DNA from: JAPPLB01 sp965204095 | Lineage (GTDB): Bacteria; Acidobacteriota; Terriglobia; Bryobacterales; UBA6623 | Reading direction: 5' to 3' | Assembly (NCBI GenBank): GCA_965204095.1 | Contig: OZ241991.1 | Span: 1,798,001 to 1,862,000 of the forward strand | Length of the DNA stretch: 64,000 nucleotides | Part shown: in pieces, positions 53,239 to 61,227 of the stretch | How the letters are laid out: each line of letters begins with the position of its first letter | Numbering within the stretch: position 1 is the first letter of the stretch | The notes under the pieces: model-generated | What the model was told of the DNA's origin: nothing | Databases searched by the model: none | What the model saw: the letters and a program-made list of their open reading frames with translations, nothing else | Translations under genes and position numbers: made by a program

Positions 53239-53440
53239 TCAGGTAGCGTAGCATACCGCTGGCGTCGGCGAGTTCCTGGCTCCGCGTCGCCGTCGATGGC
53301 GTCCAAGCCGCAGCAAATCACCCCCCAGGCGGCTGAGATGGGCGTGGCATGGTTGATATAGCGGCATGACGTGCGCCTGACGGCGCGGCGGCTTTGCAAG
53401 TCGAGTCAACCAGTCTGAAACATGCCGGAACCGCTTCGAG

Positions 53441-54628
53441 TCAATCTTCCGTCACCTGCCGTATGACGCGGAGCCAGTTGAGCCCGAGAATCTTCTTGAT
53501 TCGTGAGTCGGTATAGCCCTTGCGCTTCAGCGCTTTCGTCATTTCCGGATAGTCGCTGATGTCCTTGATCTCACGTGGTAACGGCGGGCCGCCGTCGAAA
53601 TCCGATCCCAGGGCGATGTGATCTTCGCCAACAAGCCCAATGGCGTAGTCGATCACGTTAACCAGTTGATCGACGTGCATCCAGTACGGGTCGGGGATCG
53701 GACGCCGCGGACTGCCGAGGTTCCTGCCCACGCGTTCGTCGATCTCCGCCAGCGTCAGTCCATGCCAGGAGCCCAGTCGAGTAGAAATATCCGCGCGTCG
53801 CCGCGGACGTCCCTCATTTCGCCAGGCATGATACTTCGGATTATTGAAGGTACTCCCCCATTGCAGCCCGATGACCCCGCCTTTGGCGGCAACCGCCTTC
53901 GCCGATTTATCGCTGATGCAGCGAGGTATGTCGACGAAGTGGCGGAACCCGCCATGCGAGAAGATCACCGGATCAGTGCTTAACTCCACCGTCTGCAGGA
54001 TGGTCTCTTCCGACGCATGGGCGATGTTGATGACGATGCCGAGGCGGTTCATCTCTTTCACGACCTCCCGCCCGTGATCGTTGATTCCGCCCCACTTGCG
54101 AAGGTCGCAGCACGAATCGGCGAAGTTGTTCGTGTAGTTGTGCGCCGTCAACTGCACCGAGCGCAATCCGAGCGCGTAGAAACCTCGAAGAACATTGAGG
54201 TCACCGTCCAAATCGAATCCGCCTTCCAGATCAATGAACGCCGCCATCTTTCCCGCCCTGTTGATTCGCTCGATGTCCGAAGCCGTCAGGGCCAGTTCGA
54301 TCACGTCGGCGTTCTGGTCGATTTGATCTCGTGCGAGCGACAGCACCCGCAGCGTGTTCTTGGTCTCGAAGCGCCCGGGATAATAAGCCTCGGGCGTGTA
54401 GATCGAGAAGAACATCGCATCCAGTCCGCCTTCTCGCGCGCGCGGCAAGTCCACGTCGCCATTCGGATAGCGGTCACCGATATCGAGCCCTTGCAGAAGT
54501 TGACGCGTCATCACATGAATATGCCCATCCATGACGAAAGCTTCATCGTGCAATGTCGCAACGTCCTGCCCGAGCAGAAAGCATGGCAGGAGAATCAGGG
54601 CTGGGAAAAACCGTTTCCAGGAGCGCAT
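53441..54628 (-). CDS. Membrane dipeptidase (peptidase M19) family protein
   Basis: A 395-residue secreted protein from the ATG at 54628 (signal FFPALILLPCFLLG). The M19 core is present: VMDGHIHVMTRQLL (metal site), MAAFIDLEGGFDLDG (bridging Glu), LTAHNYTNNFADSC, VINIAHASEETILQ (His), VIFSHGGFRHFVDIPRCISD (His) and ALGSDFDGG (Asp). The usual first motif is HxD (DGHNDL); here it is HxH, so metal geometry may differ. It follows the ankyrin gene by 10 bases, so the two form an operon. Confidence 0.9.
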   Translation of the reverse strand: MRSWKRFFPALILLPCFLLGQDVATLHDEAFVMDGHIHVMTRQLLQGLDIGDRYPNGDVDLPRAREGGLDAMFFSIYTPEAYYPGRFETKNTLRVLSLARDQIDQNADVIELALTASDIERINRAGKMAAFIDLEGGFDLDGDLNVLRGFYALGLRSVQLTAHNYTNNFADSCCDLRKWGGINDHGREVVKEMNRLGIVINIAHASEETILQTVELSTDPVIFSHGGFRHFVDIPRCISDKSAKAVAAKGGVIGLQWGSTFNNPKYHAWRNEGRPRRRADISTRLGSWHGLTLAEIDERVGRNLGSPRRPIPDPYWMHVDQLVNVIDYAIGLVGEDHIALGSDFDGGPPLPREIKDISDYPEMTKALKRKGYTDSRIKKILGLNWLRVIRQVTED

Positions 54629-54638
54629 GATGGCGATT

Positions 54639-55943
54639 CTAGCTGATGCGGCCTTCCGTTGAAGCCTCGCGAAGGAGGGCGGCAATATCGTGATATCCCT
54701 TGTCCTCGGCCCACATCACGGGCGTCCAGCCTTCGACGTCGCTCAGGTTCGGATCAGCTCCGTGCTTCAGCAGCACTCGCACGGTTTCGATATGTCCTCG
54801 ATCCGCGGCCCAACTCAGCGCTGTCCCTCCATCGTGATCCTTCGCGTCGACTTCGGCGCCGCGTGACAGCAGGATCTCCTCCACCTCGGTCCGCCCTTCC
54901 AGCGCCGCCCACATCAAGGCGGTCCGCCCTTGCGGGTCCGCAGCGCGCAGGTCCGCCCCCACCTCGATCAAAGCAGTTACCATTTCGGCATCTCCTTCCG
55001 CCGCGGCCGCCTGCAATTCGTTGCGGCCCTCGCTGTCAACGGTGTCGGTCTTGACTCCCGCATCGAGCCGGGCCTTGAGATCGAGCAGTCGCACGATCCG
55101 CGTGTACCCCATGTACTCGGCAAACGCCGAAGCGCTGTTGCCGGTCGCATCTTGCAAACTTGCATCCGCGCCGCTCGTCAGCAAAAGCCGAACGCAGTCC
55201 AGATGTCCGTTCTCCGAAGCCAACATCAAGGCGGTCAAGCCCTCGTCCTGTTGCGCATTGACACAGGCCCCGTTGCCGAGCAGTGTCTCGACAATCGAAT
55301 TGCGACCCTTGTGCGCCGCGAAATGCAGGGCGCGAACCCCCTGCCGGTCTTTGACGTTGACATCCGATCCGGCCTCGAGAAGCACCCGCACCATGTCGTC
55401 ATCGCCGGCATCCGACGCCGCCATCAATGCCGTCTGCCCGGCATCGTTCTGCTGATTCACGTCGGCGTCGCCTTCGAGCAACTTCTCCACGGCGGCGCCG
55501 GCTCCCGCCTCGGCCGCCGCGATAAGCATACCCGGCTCGTCCTTTTGAAACGAGCTGATCTGTTTGTCCTGTGCTTGCTGCAGCCCCTCGAAATCCTCTT
55601 CAGAGAGAGAGTACCGCTCCAGTAGCTCTCTCAAACAGTTCTGCGCCTCGCTCTCGTCACTTAAGGAAACGCAAACGCTCAACGGTCCCGCTGCGAGATC
55701 GACCTCATCGTCGTCCGGGACGAGGGACCCTCCCGATTCCAGGTGGCATTCAATCCCGGCTTCGCGCAAGAGAAGCAGAGCCTGGTCCAAGAGGACCGCG
55801 TCCTCGGCAATCAGAACTGCGATCCTGTCAACCGAGGACTGCCTCTCGGTCTCCTCCGGGAGCTCCGCAACAAGCGGAACCTTGCAGTCCGAGCACTGCG
55901 TGAAGCCCTCGCGGTATTCCACTCGGCATTGTGGACAGAACAT
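54639..55943 (-). CDS. Zinc-ribbon and ankyrin-repeat protein
   Basis: A 434-residue cytoplasmic protein. The N-terminal zinc ribbon (FCPQCRVEYREGFTQCSDCK) is followed by a DUF2007-like domain (VLIAEDAVLLDQALLLLREA, then GIECHLESGG). About eight ankyrin repeats follow (GQTALMAASDAGDDDMVRVL; GLTALMLASENGHLDCVRLL; GRTALMWAALEGRTEVEEIL; WTPVMWAEDKGYHDIAALL). It is probably a protein-protein interaction scaffold. It is co-transcribed with the dipeptidase, and repeat copy 7 lies 11 bases upstream of its start. Confidence 0.88.
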   Translation of the reverse strand: MFCPQCRVEYREGFTQCSDCKVPLVAELPEETERQSSVDRIAVLIAEDAVLLDQALLLLREAGIECHLESGGSLVPDDDEVDLAAGPLSVCVSLSDESEAQNCLRELLERYSLSEEDFEGLQQAQDKQISSFQKDEPGMLIAAAEAGAGAAVEKLLEGDADVNQQNDAGQTALMAASDAGDDDMVRVLLEAGSDVNVKDRQGVRALHFAAHKGRNSIVETLLGNGACVNAQQDEGLTALMLASENGHLDCVRLLLTSGADASLQDATGNSASAFAEYMGYTRIVRLLDLKARLDAGVKTDTVDSEGRNELQAAAAEGDAEMVTALIEVGADLRAADPQGRTALMWAALEGRTEVEEILLSRGAEVDAKDHDGGTALSWAADRGHIETVRVLLKHGADPNLSDVEGWTPVMWAEDKGYHDIAALLREASTEGRIS

Positions 55944-55953
55944 GCTTCGACGT

Positions 55954-56136
55954 TAACCTGCTTTTCTCACCACGTGGCGAGACGAAGTGCGTGAGAGGGC
56001 CGTCAGGACGAGGCGCGAGCCGCTTGGCGCGCGCAGGCGTACTTGAACCGTACGTTGAGCACGGCAAGCAAGCGCAACGAAGTCCTGGCGGTCGTATCGC
56101 GTGCTTCGGCCGTCGGGTGGTGAGACATGCAGGTTA
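55954..56136. repeat. 183-bp palindromic repeat, copy 7 (inverted)
   Basis: A full-length copy with TAACCTGCTTTTCTCACCAC and GTGGTGAGACATGCAGGTTA at its ends (TAACC/GGTTA instead of TAGCC/GGCTA). Same orientation as copies 6 and 8. Confidence 0.92.
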
Positions 56137-56389
56137 ACAACGTTACCGGGATTGGAGTTCGGCGGCAACCTCCTCCGGGGCTTGAATCGCACCAGCCTGC
56201 GCCCGCCGCATGCACGCTCCAACGAAAGTACTCGTCTTCAAGCAACGCGCGGTTGCTCTTCAAACATTGGTCCTTGCGAAAACAGCGATCCCGGCGCCGC
56301 AAGCCGCCTGGTGCCAAGCCCCGAGCCTCGTCCGGCGCTTGCCGGACAGTTTCCGAAACCGAACACACGCCCCTGGGCGTAACTATCTC
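56137..56389. other. Segment between two tandem copies of the 183-bp repeat
   Basis: 253 bases flanked by same-orientation repeat copies 7 and 8. No start, ribosome-binding site or recognisable protein is seen on either strand. Recombination between the copies would delete it. Confidence 0.4.
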
Positions 56390-56572
56390 TAACCTGCATT
56401 TCTCACCACGCGGCGAGACGAAGTGCGTGAGAGGGCCGTCAGGACGAGGCGCGAGCCGCTTGGCGCGCGCAGGCGTACTTGAACCGTACGTTGAGCACGG
56501 CAAGCAAGCGCAACGAAGTCCTGGCGGTCGTATCGTGTGCTTCGACCGTCGGGTGGTGAGAAATGTAGGGTA
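56390..56572. repeat. 183-bp palindromic repeat, copy 8 (inverted)
   Basis: A full-length copy with TAACCTGCATTTCTCACCAC and GTGGTGAGAAATGTAGGGTA at its ends. It lies 253 bases after copy 7 in direct orientation. Confidence 0.92.
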
Positions 56573-56683
56573 AAGCCCTCTTGTGCTACAGTTTGCCTTT
56601 TGGCGACCGGACCGCTTCCGTGCGGCGGTCGCCCGCCGTAATCACGGTGAGCCGGCCGGCCGGGCAAACAACGCCAGCGCTCC

Positions 56684-57532
56684 GTGTTCAATCAACACCC
56701 AATGCTCATGAATAGCTTTTCGTTCGAACATGCGCAAAAGAACGTCTCCTGCGTGCTTTTCCTGCTCTGTCTTTGCCTGGTTGCGACACCGATCCTCACC
56801 GCGCAACAGCGGGATGACGATGATGACATCAACATGGACCCCGTCTTCGTCCGGCGCTTTTCCGCCGGCGGCAAGTTTCGTTACTTGCCTTTGGAGACAA
56901 TGGCGAAAGGTACTCTGAGCACCACCGTCATTGACACGGTCGATGTTGATGCCAGGAGCAACGGGGACTCATCCAGTTACGGATACGGTCTCACTACGCA
57001 GGTCGCTGTCACGAATAAATGGGCCTTCGCGCTGGAGCTGCTCAGCAGCAAGATCGAATACAACACCATCCGCGAGGTGACGACCTTCATTGTGGATCCT
57101 TTCGAGAACGTGCTCCTCGAAACCCAAGTGGTCAGTGGGAACGAAACTACGAGTGCCCGCCTGTGGGACATTCCCCTCCTGGTCCGTTACTACCACAAGA
57201 GCCGTTTTAACAGGGGTCCGCGCGTCTTCTTTGAAGGTGGAGCCGTCGTCCGGCGAGTCACGGACATCAACACATCGATCGAAACGCTCACCTCCACAAC
57301 CAACCCCAATGTCGAGGATATGACCGATTGCTGCGACAAATCCCCCGCCCGCATCGCCAACCCCAACGCCCTTGGCGGCGCGGCCGGCATCGGTTTTCAG
57401 CTTATCGATGACGTCGGTATCCGCGTCGTTCCCGGCTTCCGTTACACACGCTGGTTTTCGAATGCGTTCGACGACCCGCCCACCCGTTCGGAGAAGAATC
57501 AACTCGAGGTGACCATCGCGCTGACCTTCTGA
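56684..57532 (+). CDS. Outer-membrane beta-barrel protein
   Basis: A 282-residue exported protein. The start may be GTG 56684, ATG 56702 or ATG 56708. The signal peptide is VLFLLCLCLVATPILTA, followed by an acidic DDDDD stretch. Alternating amphipathic strands follow (SSSYGYGLTTQVAVTNKWAF, RLWDIPLLVRYYHKSRFNRG, PRVFFEGGAVVRRVTD, IRVVPGFRYTRWFSN), and the chain ends in the strand QLEVTIALTF with terminal Phe, the BAM recognition signal. It looks like an OmpX/porin-family eight-strand barrel. A Cys-Cys pair (TDCCDKSP) sits in a loop. Confidence 0.75.
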   Translation: MFNQHPMLMNSFSFEHAQKNVSCVLFLLCLCLVATPILTAQQRDDDDDINMDPVFVRRFSAGGKFRYLPLETMAKGTLSTTVIDTVDVDARSNGDSSSYGYGLTTQVAVTNKWAFALELLSSKIEYNTIREVTTFIVDPFENVLLETQVVSGNETTSARLWDIPLLVRYYHKSRFNRGPRVFFEGGAVVRRVTDINTSIETLTSTTNPNVEDMTDCCDKSPARIANPNALGGAAGIGFQLIDDVGIRVVPGFRYTRWFSNAFDDPPTRSEKNQLEVTIALTF

Positions 57533-57700
57533 CGGAAGATGCAAGGCCGCGCTTTCACGCGTCAGCCGTATTCATCAACTACGACGATCTGGCCGGAAGC
57601 ACCTTCCAGAGCATGCCTGTTGTCGTATCGGTAGCTCGGCGCCGTAATGCATGAAAGACCGATGTCACGTGGCGGGCTTTGACCTACGCTTTGATGCATT

Positions 57701-57729
57701 TTGACAAGTAATCAGTGCGCACATATACT
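57701..57729 (+). promoter_or_regulatory. Consensus promoter of the VapBC-type operon
   Basis: TTGACA (57701-57706), a 17-base spacer and TATACT (57724-57729). Transcription should start about 7 bases later, at or just before the antitoxin ATG (57738), giving a leaderless mRNA. GTGCGCAC and TGTGTACA beside the -10 are short palindromes that could be operators. Confidence 0.8.
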
Positions 57730-57737
57730 GTGTACAA

Positions 57738-57965
57738 ATGAATATAACCCTCTCTGTCAAGGATGCCGTCGTGGCAAGGGCGCGAAAGTCGGCCGCGGCC
57801 ATGGGCCTGAGCCTCAATCAGGCAGTACGGAATTACCTGAGCGATCTCGCCGGGCATTCGTCGTGCGAGGCCGTCATTGCCGAGGTAGAGCGTTTGTCAG
57901 ATCAAGCGGGTGGCGATCGCGCGGGCTGGCGCTTCGACCGCGAACAGATTCATGAACGTCCGTAG
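57738..57965 (+). CDS. VapB-type antitoxin
   Basis: A 75-residue ribbon-helix-helix-like protein: MNITLSVKDAVVARARKSAA, AMGLSLNQAVRNYLSDLAG and a toxin-binding tail (VERLSDQAGGDRAGW). It is followed by a PIN toxin gene with a 14-base overlap. The leaderless predicted transcript starts at its ATG. Confidence 0.85.
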   Translation: MNITLSVKDAVVARARKSAAAMGLSLNQAVRNYLSDLAGHSSCEAVIAEVERLSDQAGGDRAGWRFDREQIHERP

Positions 57966-58374
57966 CTTCTTCGACACGAACGTCCTGGTCTACACCGACG
58001 ATGCCTCCGACCCGGACAAGCAAGCTAAGGCTCTTGCGCTCTACCGCCAGTGTCACACGCGTGGTCGCGGCGTTGTGTCGACCCAGGTCTTGCAGGAATA
58101 CTTCGTGACCGCAACACGGAAGCTGGGAGTGGAGCCGGCCATTGCCCGGCGCAAGGTGGAGCTGTTCGCCACGCTGGACGTCGTGGTCACGCAGGTCGAT
58201 GATATTCTGGCTGCGACCGACCTCGCACGCCTCCATCAGTTGTCGTTTTGGGACGCTCTGGTGATACGCGCCGCCTTGGCGGCCCATTGCTCGGTCTTGT
58301 ACTCGGAAGACCTCCAGCATGGATTCAGAATTGATGGGCTGGAGATCACAAACCCCTTCATGGACACGCTGTAG
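57952..58374 (+). CDS. vapC: VapC-family PIN ribonuclease toxin
   Basis: A 140-residue PIN-domain protein. The first acidic site is FFDTNVLVYTDDASD, then VVSTQVLQEYFVTATRKLG (Glu) and LSFWDALVIRAALAAHCSVL (Asp), YSEDLQHGF (Asp). These are the four acidic residues of VapC tRNA/rRNA endonucleases. Start placed at 57952 by the PIN fold. It is neutralised by the preceding antitoxin. Confidence 0.9.
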   Translation: MNVRSFFDTNVLVYTDDASDPDKQAKALALYRQCHTRGRGVVSTQVLQEYFVTATRKLGVEPAIARRKVELFATLDVVVTQVDDILAATDLARLHQLSFWDALVIRAALAAHCSVLYSEDLQHGFRIDGLEITNPFMDTL

Positions 58375-58533
58375 ATTCTCTCCGCCGCTTGCAGTCCGGT
58401 CCGTCTCCCCAAGAAGCGGGATTCGATCGGCACAAGGGTAACTGTGAGCGGCATTCGATTCCAACACCCGGCGCTATTCTCGGCCTCCTCAAGTTCGGGA
58501 TACTCTCTAGGGTGCAATCGGGCGAATGGAGCA

Positions 58534-58818
58534 GAGGCCCCACGCTCAGGGGGCCTACATTCATTTCAGTGACTGTAATACGCTCGGCAGAGCCCCCCCG
58601 TGCACAGGAAGTCATCCGGTGCTTCTTCCCTTTCACTCAGTGAAATGATAGGCCCCCTGCGGGCCCGGAGGAAGTCCATTAAATCCACGAGCTTTCAGTC
58701 GCTGAAAGCTCGACCCCTACGCACCGGGCTGTGCGACTTTAGCTCCTAAAGTGTAAGCAATCATACAGCTCGACCCCTGCGCACGGGGCTGTGCACTTTA
58801 CCCGCTGAACTATCTCGC
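58534..58818. repeat. Degenerate tandem array, about 60-bp period, two hairpins per unit
   Basis: Units begin near 58534, 58589, 58650, 58712 and 58772. Each starts with a C-run hairpin (GGCCCCACGCTCAGGGGGCC; GACCCCTACGCACCGGGC; GACCCCTGCGCACGGGGC). About 30 bases later comes a second palindrome: TTTCAGTGACTG, TTTCACTCAGTGAAA, CTTTCAGTCGCTGAAAG, ACTTTAGCTCCTAAAGT, ACTTTACCCGCTGAACT. The last two units share 25 of 28 bases in the first part. Spacing resembles a type I-E CRISPR, but the spacers carry their own conserved hairpin and no cas gene is near. Confidence 0.6.
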
Positions 58819-58922
58819 CCCCTGTGCAAAGAACCCCAAGCGTGCGGGGAGTTCGTCAGCTGCACGTCAGATTGACGCGAATTGCGCGAATTGCCAACCA
58901 TTGGAAGAATCCAATTGTACAC

Positions 58923-58951
58923 TTGACATATTCCAATATTTGTGTTATAAC
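58923..58951 (+). promoter_or_regulatory. Consensus promoter with recurrent CCATTGG/CCAAT motifs
   Basis: TTGACA (58923-58928), a 17-base spacer and TATAAC (58946-58951). CCATTGG occurs at 58898-58904 and 58951-58957, CCAAT at 58911 and within TTCCAATATT inside the spacer. These could be operator sites for the downstream winged-helix protein. Confidence 0.8.
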
Positions 58952-58957
58952 CATTGG

Positions 58958-59144
58958 AGTAAGGCAAATCCGGGGGTCAACATTTTGGCCAAGGACCCCC
59001 GGCTGCCCAATGGCGAAGGGAGGCATCCGATGAGAAGAGCCTGAGCGCACTTGAGGGGGTGCGCGGACCAAGGGGGCGGTCTATATACACCGCCCCTTCC
59101 CCTCAACCCCTTATAACACATCGCAGTTCCCCCGGAGGAGGGCT
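58958..59144 (+). ncRNA. Structured leader RNA with a predicted pseudoknot
   Basis: The transcript from the promoter at 58923 has an untranslated leader of about 185 bases. Hairpin 1: CCGGGGGTC (58970-58978) with GACCCCCGG (58994-59002). Hairpin 2: GCGCAC (59045-59050) with GTGCGC (59059-59064), loop TTGAGGGG. Hairpin 3: AGGGGGCGGT (59071-59080) with ACCGCCCCTT (59089-59098). The whole 8-base loop of hairpin 2 is complementary to CCCCTCAA (59099-59106), immediately after hairpin 3, forming an H-type pseudoknot. GGAGGAGGG and the ATG at 59145 follow. It may be a cis-regulatory element or a stable small RNA. Confidence 0.55.
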
Positions 59145-59612
59145 ATGTCATCAGAAGAGATGAGTAAACACTATCAAGCGGTTCTGAACGATCTTGAGCA
59201 GCGCCGCCAACACTGCCAGAAGGAGTTGGCAGAACTGGAGCAGGCTATTGCTTTCATGCGGAAGCCCTTTCCGCCTCAAGCAGCCCATAACGTCTATCCT
59301 GGCAAGTATTCGAACATGAGTGTTCGCTGGGCGATTCTCAATCTCCTGGCAGAAGATGCAGCGGCGCCAATGCCGACCTCGGAAGTTGCGGAAGCTCTCC
59401 AGGAAGGCGGCATCAGCTCACGCGGTAAAAATTTTAGCTCCAATGTCTCCGCAGTCTTGAGCCAAATGACCAGGGAGCGCAATGAAACAGAGCAGGTAGG
59501 GAGTGGCTATCGCATCAGTGAGCATGGGCGTGAGGTGTGGGAGGGTATCAAGAATACTGAGCAGTATCGGACCCGGCAACTTTCCAGCGACCCTGAACAA
59601 GAGTACGCTTAG
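59145..59612 (+). CDS. Coiled-coil and winged-helix protein
   Basis: A 155-residue protein with a strong ribosome-binding site (GGAGGAGGG). An N-terminal coiled-coil (YQAVLNDLEQRRQHCQKELA, ELEQAIAFMRK) is followed by a winged-helix domain (SVRWAILNLLAEDAAAPMPT, SEVAEALQEGGISSRGKNFS, NVSAVLSQMTRERNETEQVG, YRISEHGREVW). It resembles small DNA-binding regulators with a GatB/MarR-like wing. It is preceded by an AT-richer promoter region and the structured leader, suggesting recent transfer or autoregulation. Target unknown. Confidence 0.75.
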   Translation: MSSEEMSKHYQAVLNDLEQRRQHCQKELAELEQAIAFMRKPFPPQAAHNVYPGKYSNMSVRWAILNLLAEDAAAPMPTSEVAEALQEGGISSRGKNFSSNVSAVLSQMTRERNETEQVGSGYRISEHGREVWEGIKNTEQYRTRQLSSDPEQEYA

Positions 59613-60138
59613 CGCCATCGCTTTGACTGTTCACTGTAATAGCTTTGCGGCCCAGGCGATACCACCCTTGAGGGGTTTTGTCCCCTCTTGCTAGAGGGGG
59701 CCAAAGTCCCGATAAAAGCCCAGCCCGTGCACTTGGCAGCCCGAACTGCCAACATCAGCCCTTCACAGCTCAAAAAGCATTCCAGGAAGCCGTCAGAGGT
59801 GTTTCTGATCTCGATCTGGACCCTGAGTTCTAGGGATTCGTCCCGCTTGCTGAACACGCAGCCGCCATGAACCAGTCACAAATTATTACCGGTTCCCAAA
59901 GATATGGAGCGCACACGCCTTTCTGTTCCTGTCATGGCTGCCAGCGAAAGCCGTTTGACTCTGATCCGCTCTGCCTTTTTCATGGCCAGCCCCATTTCGT
60001 AAGCCGCCAGTATCGTCTTCGCCGCGAAAATCGAGCCCTGCCGAGCGGGGCGGCATTCCGCTCGGCTCGGGTACTCTCGCACCCGCCCTAGCGTCGCTTG
60101 GCACTTGGCATAGGGTAAAAGGGTAATAGAACAAAGGG
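59613..60138. other. Intergenic region with a terminator-like hairpin
   Basis: GAGGGG-TTTTGT-CCCCTC at 59670-59687 forms a short hairpin and may end the upstream transcript. It contains TTGAGGGG again, the same 8-mer as the pseudoknot loop of the leader. Short ORFs occur on both strands but none has a credible start or known protein. GCGGGTGCGAGAGTACCCGA-type pairing near 60070 is another possible hairpin. Confidence 0.4.
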
Positions 60139-61227
60139 TTATTCGATCTTCAGCAGGCGGAAGCCGATAAAACCTTCGCTGTCGTCGAGCGACAAGCTGG
60201 AGCGGTACGAGACCCGGCAGAAGCTAGTGCCGAGGTTCCAGCTGCCGCCCCGAATTCCTCGGTGCGATCCTGACCGGGAACCCTGTGGGTCCACCACATT
60301 ACCTCCCGGATAGTCACTGTATATGCCTTCGACCCTCTCCATCACATTCCCCAGCATGTCGTGCAGCCCCCATCCGTTCGGCACCTTCTGCCCCACAGGA
60401 TGCGTGCGGTCCCCGCTGTTGCCTGCGTGCCAAGCGATCGCATCGAGGTCTTCGGAGTAGCGGTCTCCGTTTGTCCCCGCTCGTGCGGCATACTTCCACT
60501 CCACCTCCGTCGGTAACCGATACCGCTCCTCCCCCACAGCAGCGTTGAGTGTCGCGATGAATTCCTGCACGGCGTTCCAGGAAACATTCTCCACCGGGCA
60601 ATCCGGCCCGCAGGCCCTGAAAGCCGCCGGGTTCGTCGCCATCACTGCTTGCCACTGCCCCTGCGTCATCTCGTATTTCCCCAACCAGAACCCCCGGCTG
60701 ATCCGCACTCGCGTCAGCGGTTGCTCGTCTCTGCCCGCTTCCACACTGGTCGAGCCCATCAGGAACTCCCCCGCCGGCACCCAGGCAAACTCCATAGCGG
60801 CAATGACGGTGTGATCAACCGCTTCAGCCCTCCTCCTTGTCGCTTCGGCGGACGCCTCGGCTGCGGCCTTAGCCGACTCGGCCCGGTTGATCAGATCCAG
60901 GGCCTCCGTATAGTACTCCGCCTCGCGCCCTTGAAGCTGCAGGTAGCGCACCGCCGCAGCCATCGCTCGCTGCGGCTCCCCCACCCACTCCCAGGTCAGC
61001 GCGTAGCGGTAATAGTCTTCCTCCTCCGGCTCCAGCTCGTGCTCTTGTTCGATCTCCACCAGCCGCTCCATTGCATCGCGGGCGCGCGCTTTATGTCCAC
61101 CCCGCATGGCTTGCTTGGCCTGGAGCCGGTAGCGGTCCGCCTGGATGTCCGGCGGCAATTGGTCCGCCGACTCACAGGCCGCCAGTAGGAGGATAAGAGT
61201 ACAGATTCTGATCGCCACCAAGCTCAT
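60139..61227 (-). CDS. FGE/C-type-lectin-fold lipoprotein with shared TPR-like module
   Basis: A 362-residue protein; ATG 61227 is preferred because GGAGG lies 8 bases upstream (an ATG two codons earlier is too close). Lipoprotein signal LVAIRICTLILLLAAC. The shared module follows (LPPDIQADRYRLQAKQAMRG, RDAMERLVEIEQEHELEPEE), then the FGE domain (AMEFAWVPAGEFLMGSTSVE, RISRGFWLGKYEMTQGQWQA, RLPTEVEWKYAARAGTNGD, HDMLGNVMERVEG). The end is GIRGGSWNLGTSFCRVSYRS then EGFIGFRLLKIE. It lacks the FGE Cys pair. It differs from the 18.4-kb paralogue mainly in the last 30 residues before GFRLL, as expected of a diversified C-type-lectin tail. Confidence 0.85.
   Translation of the reverse strand: MSLVAIRICTLILLLAACESADQLPPDIQADRYRLQAKQAMRGGHKARARDAMERLVEIEQEHELEPEEEDYYRYALTWEWVGEPQRAMAAAVRYLQLQGREAEYYTEALDLINRAESAKAAAEASAEATRRRAEAVDHTVIAAMEFAWVPAGEFLMGSTSVEAGRDEQPLTRVRISRGFWLGKYEMTQGQWQAVMATNPAAFRACGPDCPVENVSWNAVQEFIATLNAAVGEERYRLPTEVEWKYAARAGTNGDRYSEDLDAIAWHAGNSGDRTHPVGQKVPNGWGLHDMLGNVMERVEGIYSDYPGGNVVDPQGSRSGSHRGIRGGSWNLGTSFCRVSYRSSLSLDDSEGFIGFRLLKIE

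Noticed and set aside
56003..56503. Protein-coding frame spanning two repeat copies
   Set aside because: Most of it is the 183-bp repeat itself, whose frames recur at every copy; the unique middle part has no recognisable protein.
58640..58800. CRISPR array (28-base repeats 60 bases apart)
   Set aside because: Only two near-identical repeats, earlier units are degenerate, the 'spacers' share a conserved hairpin, and no cas gene is present.
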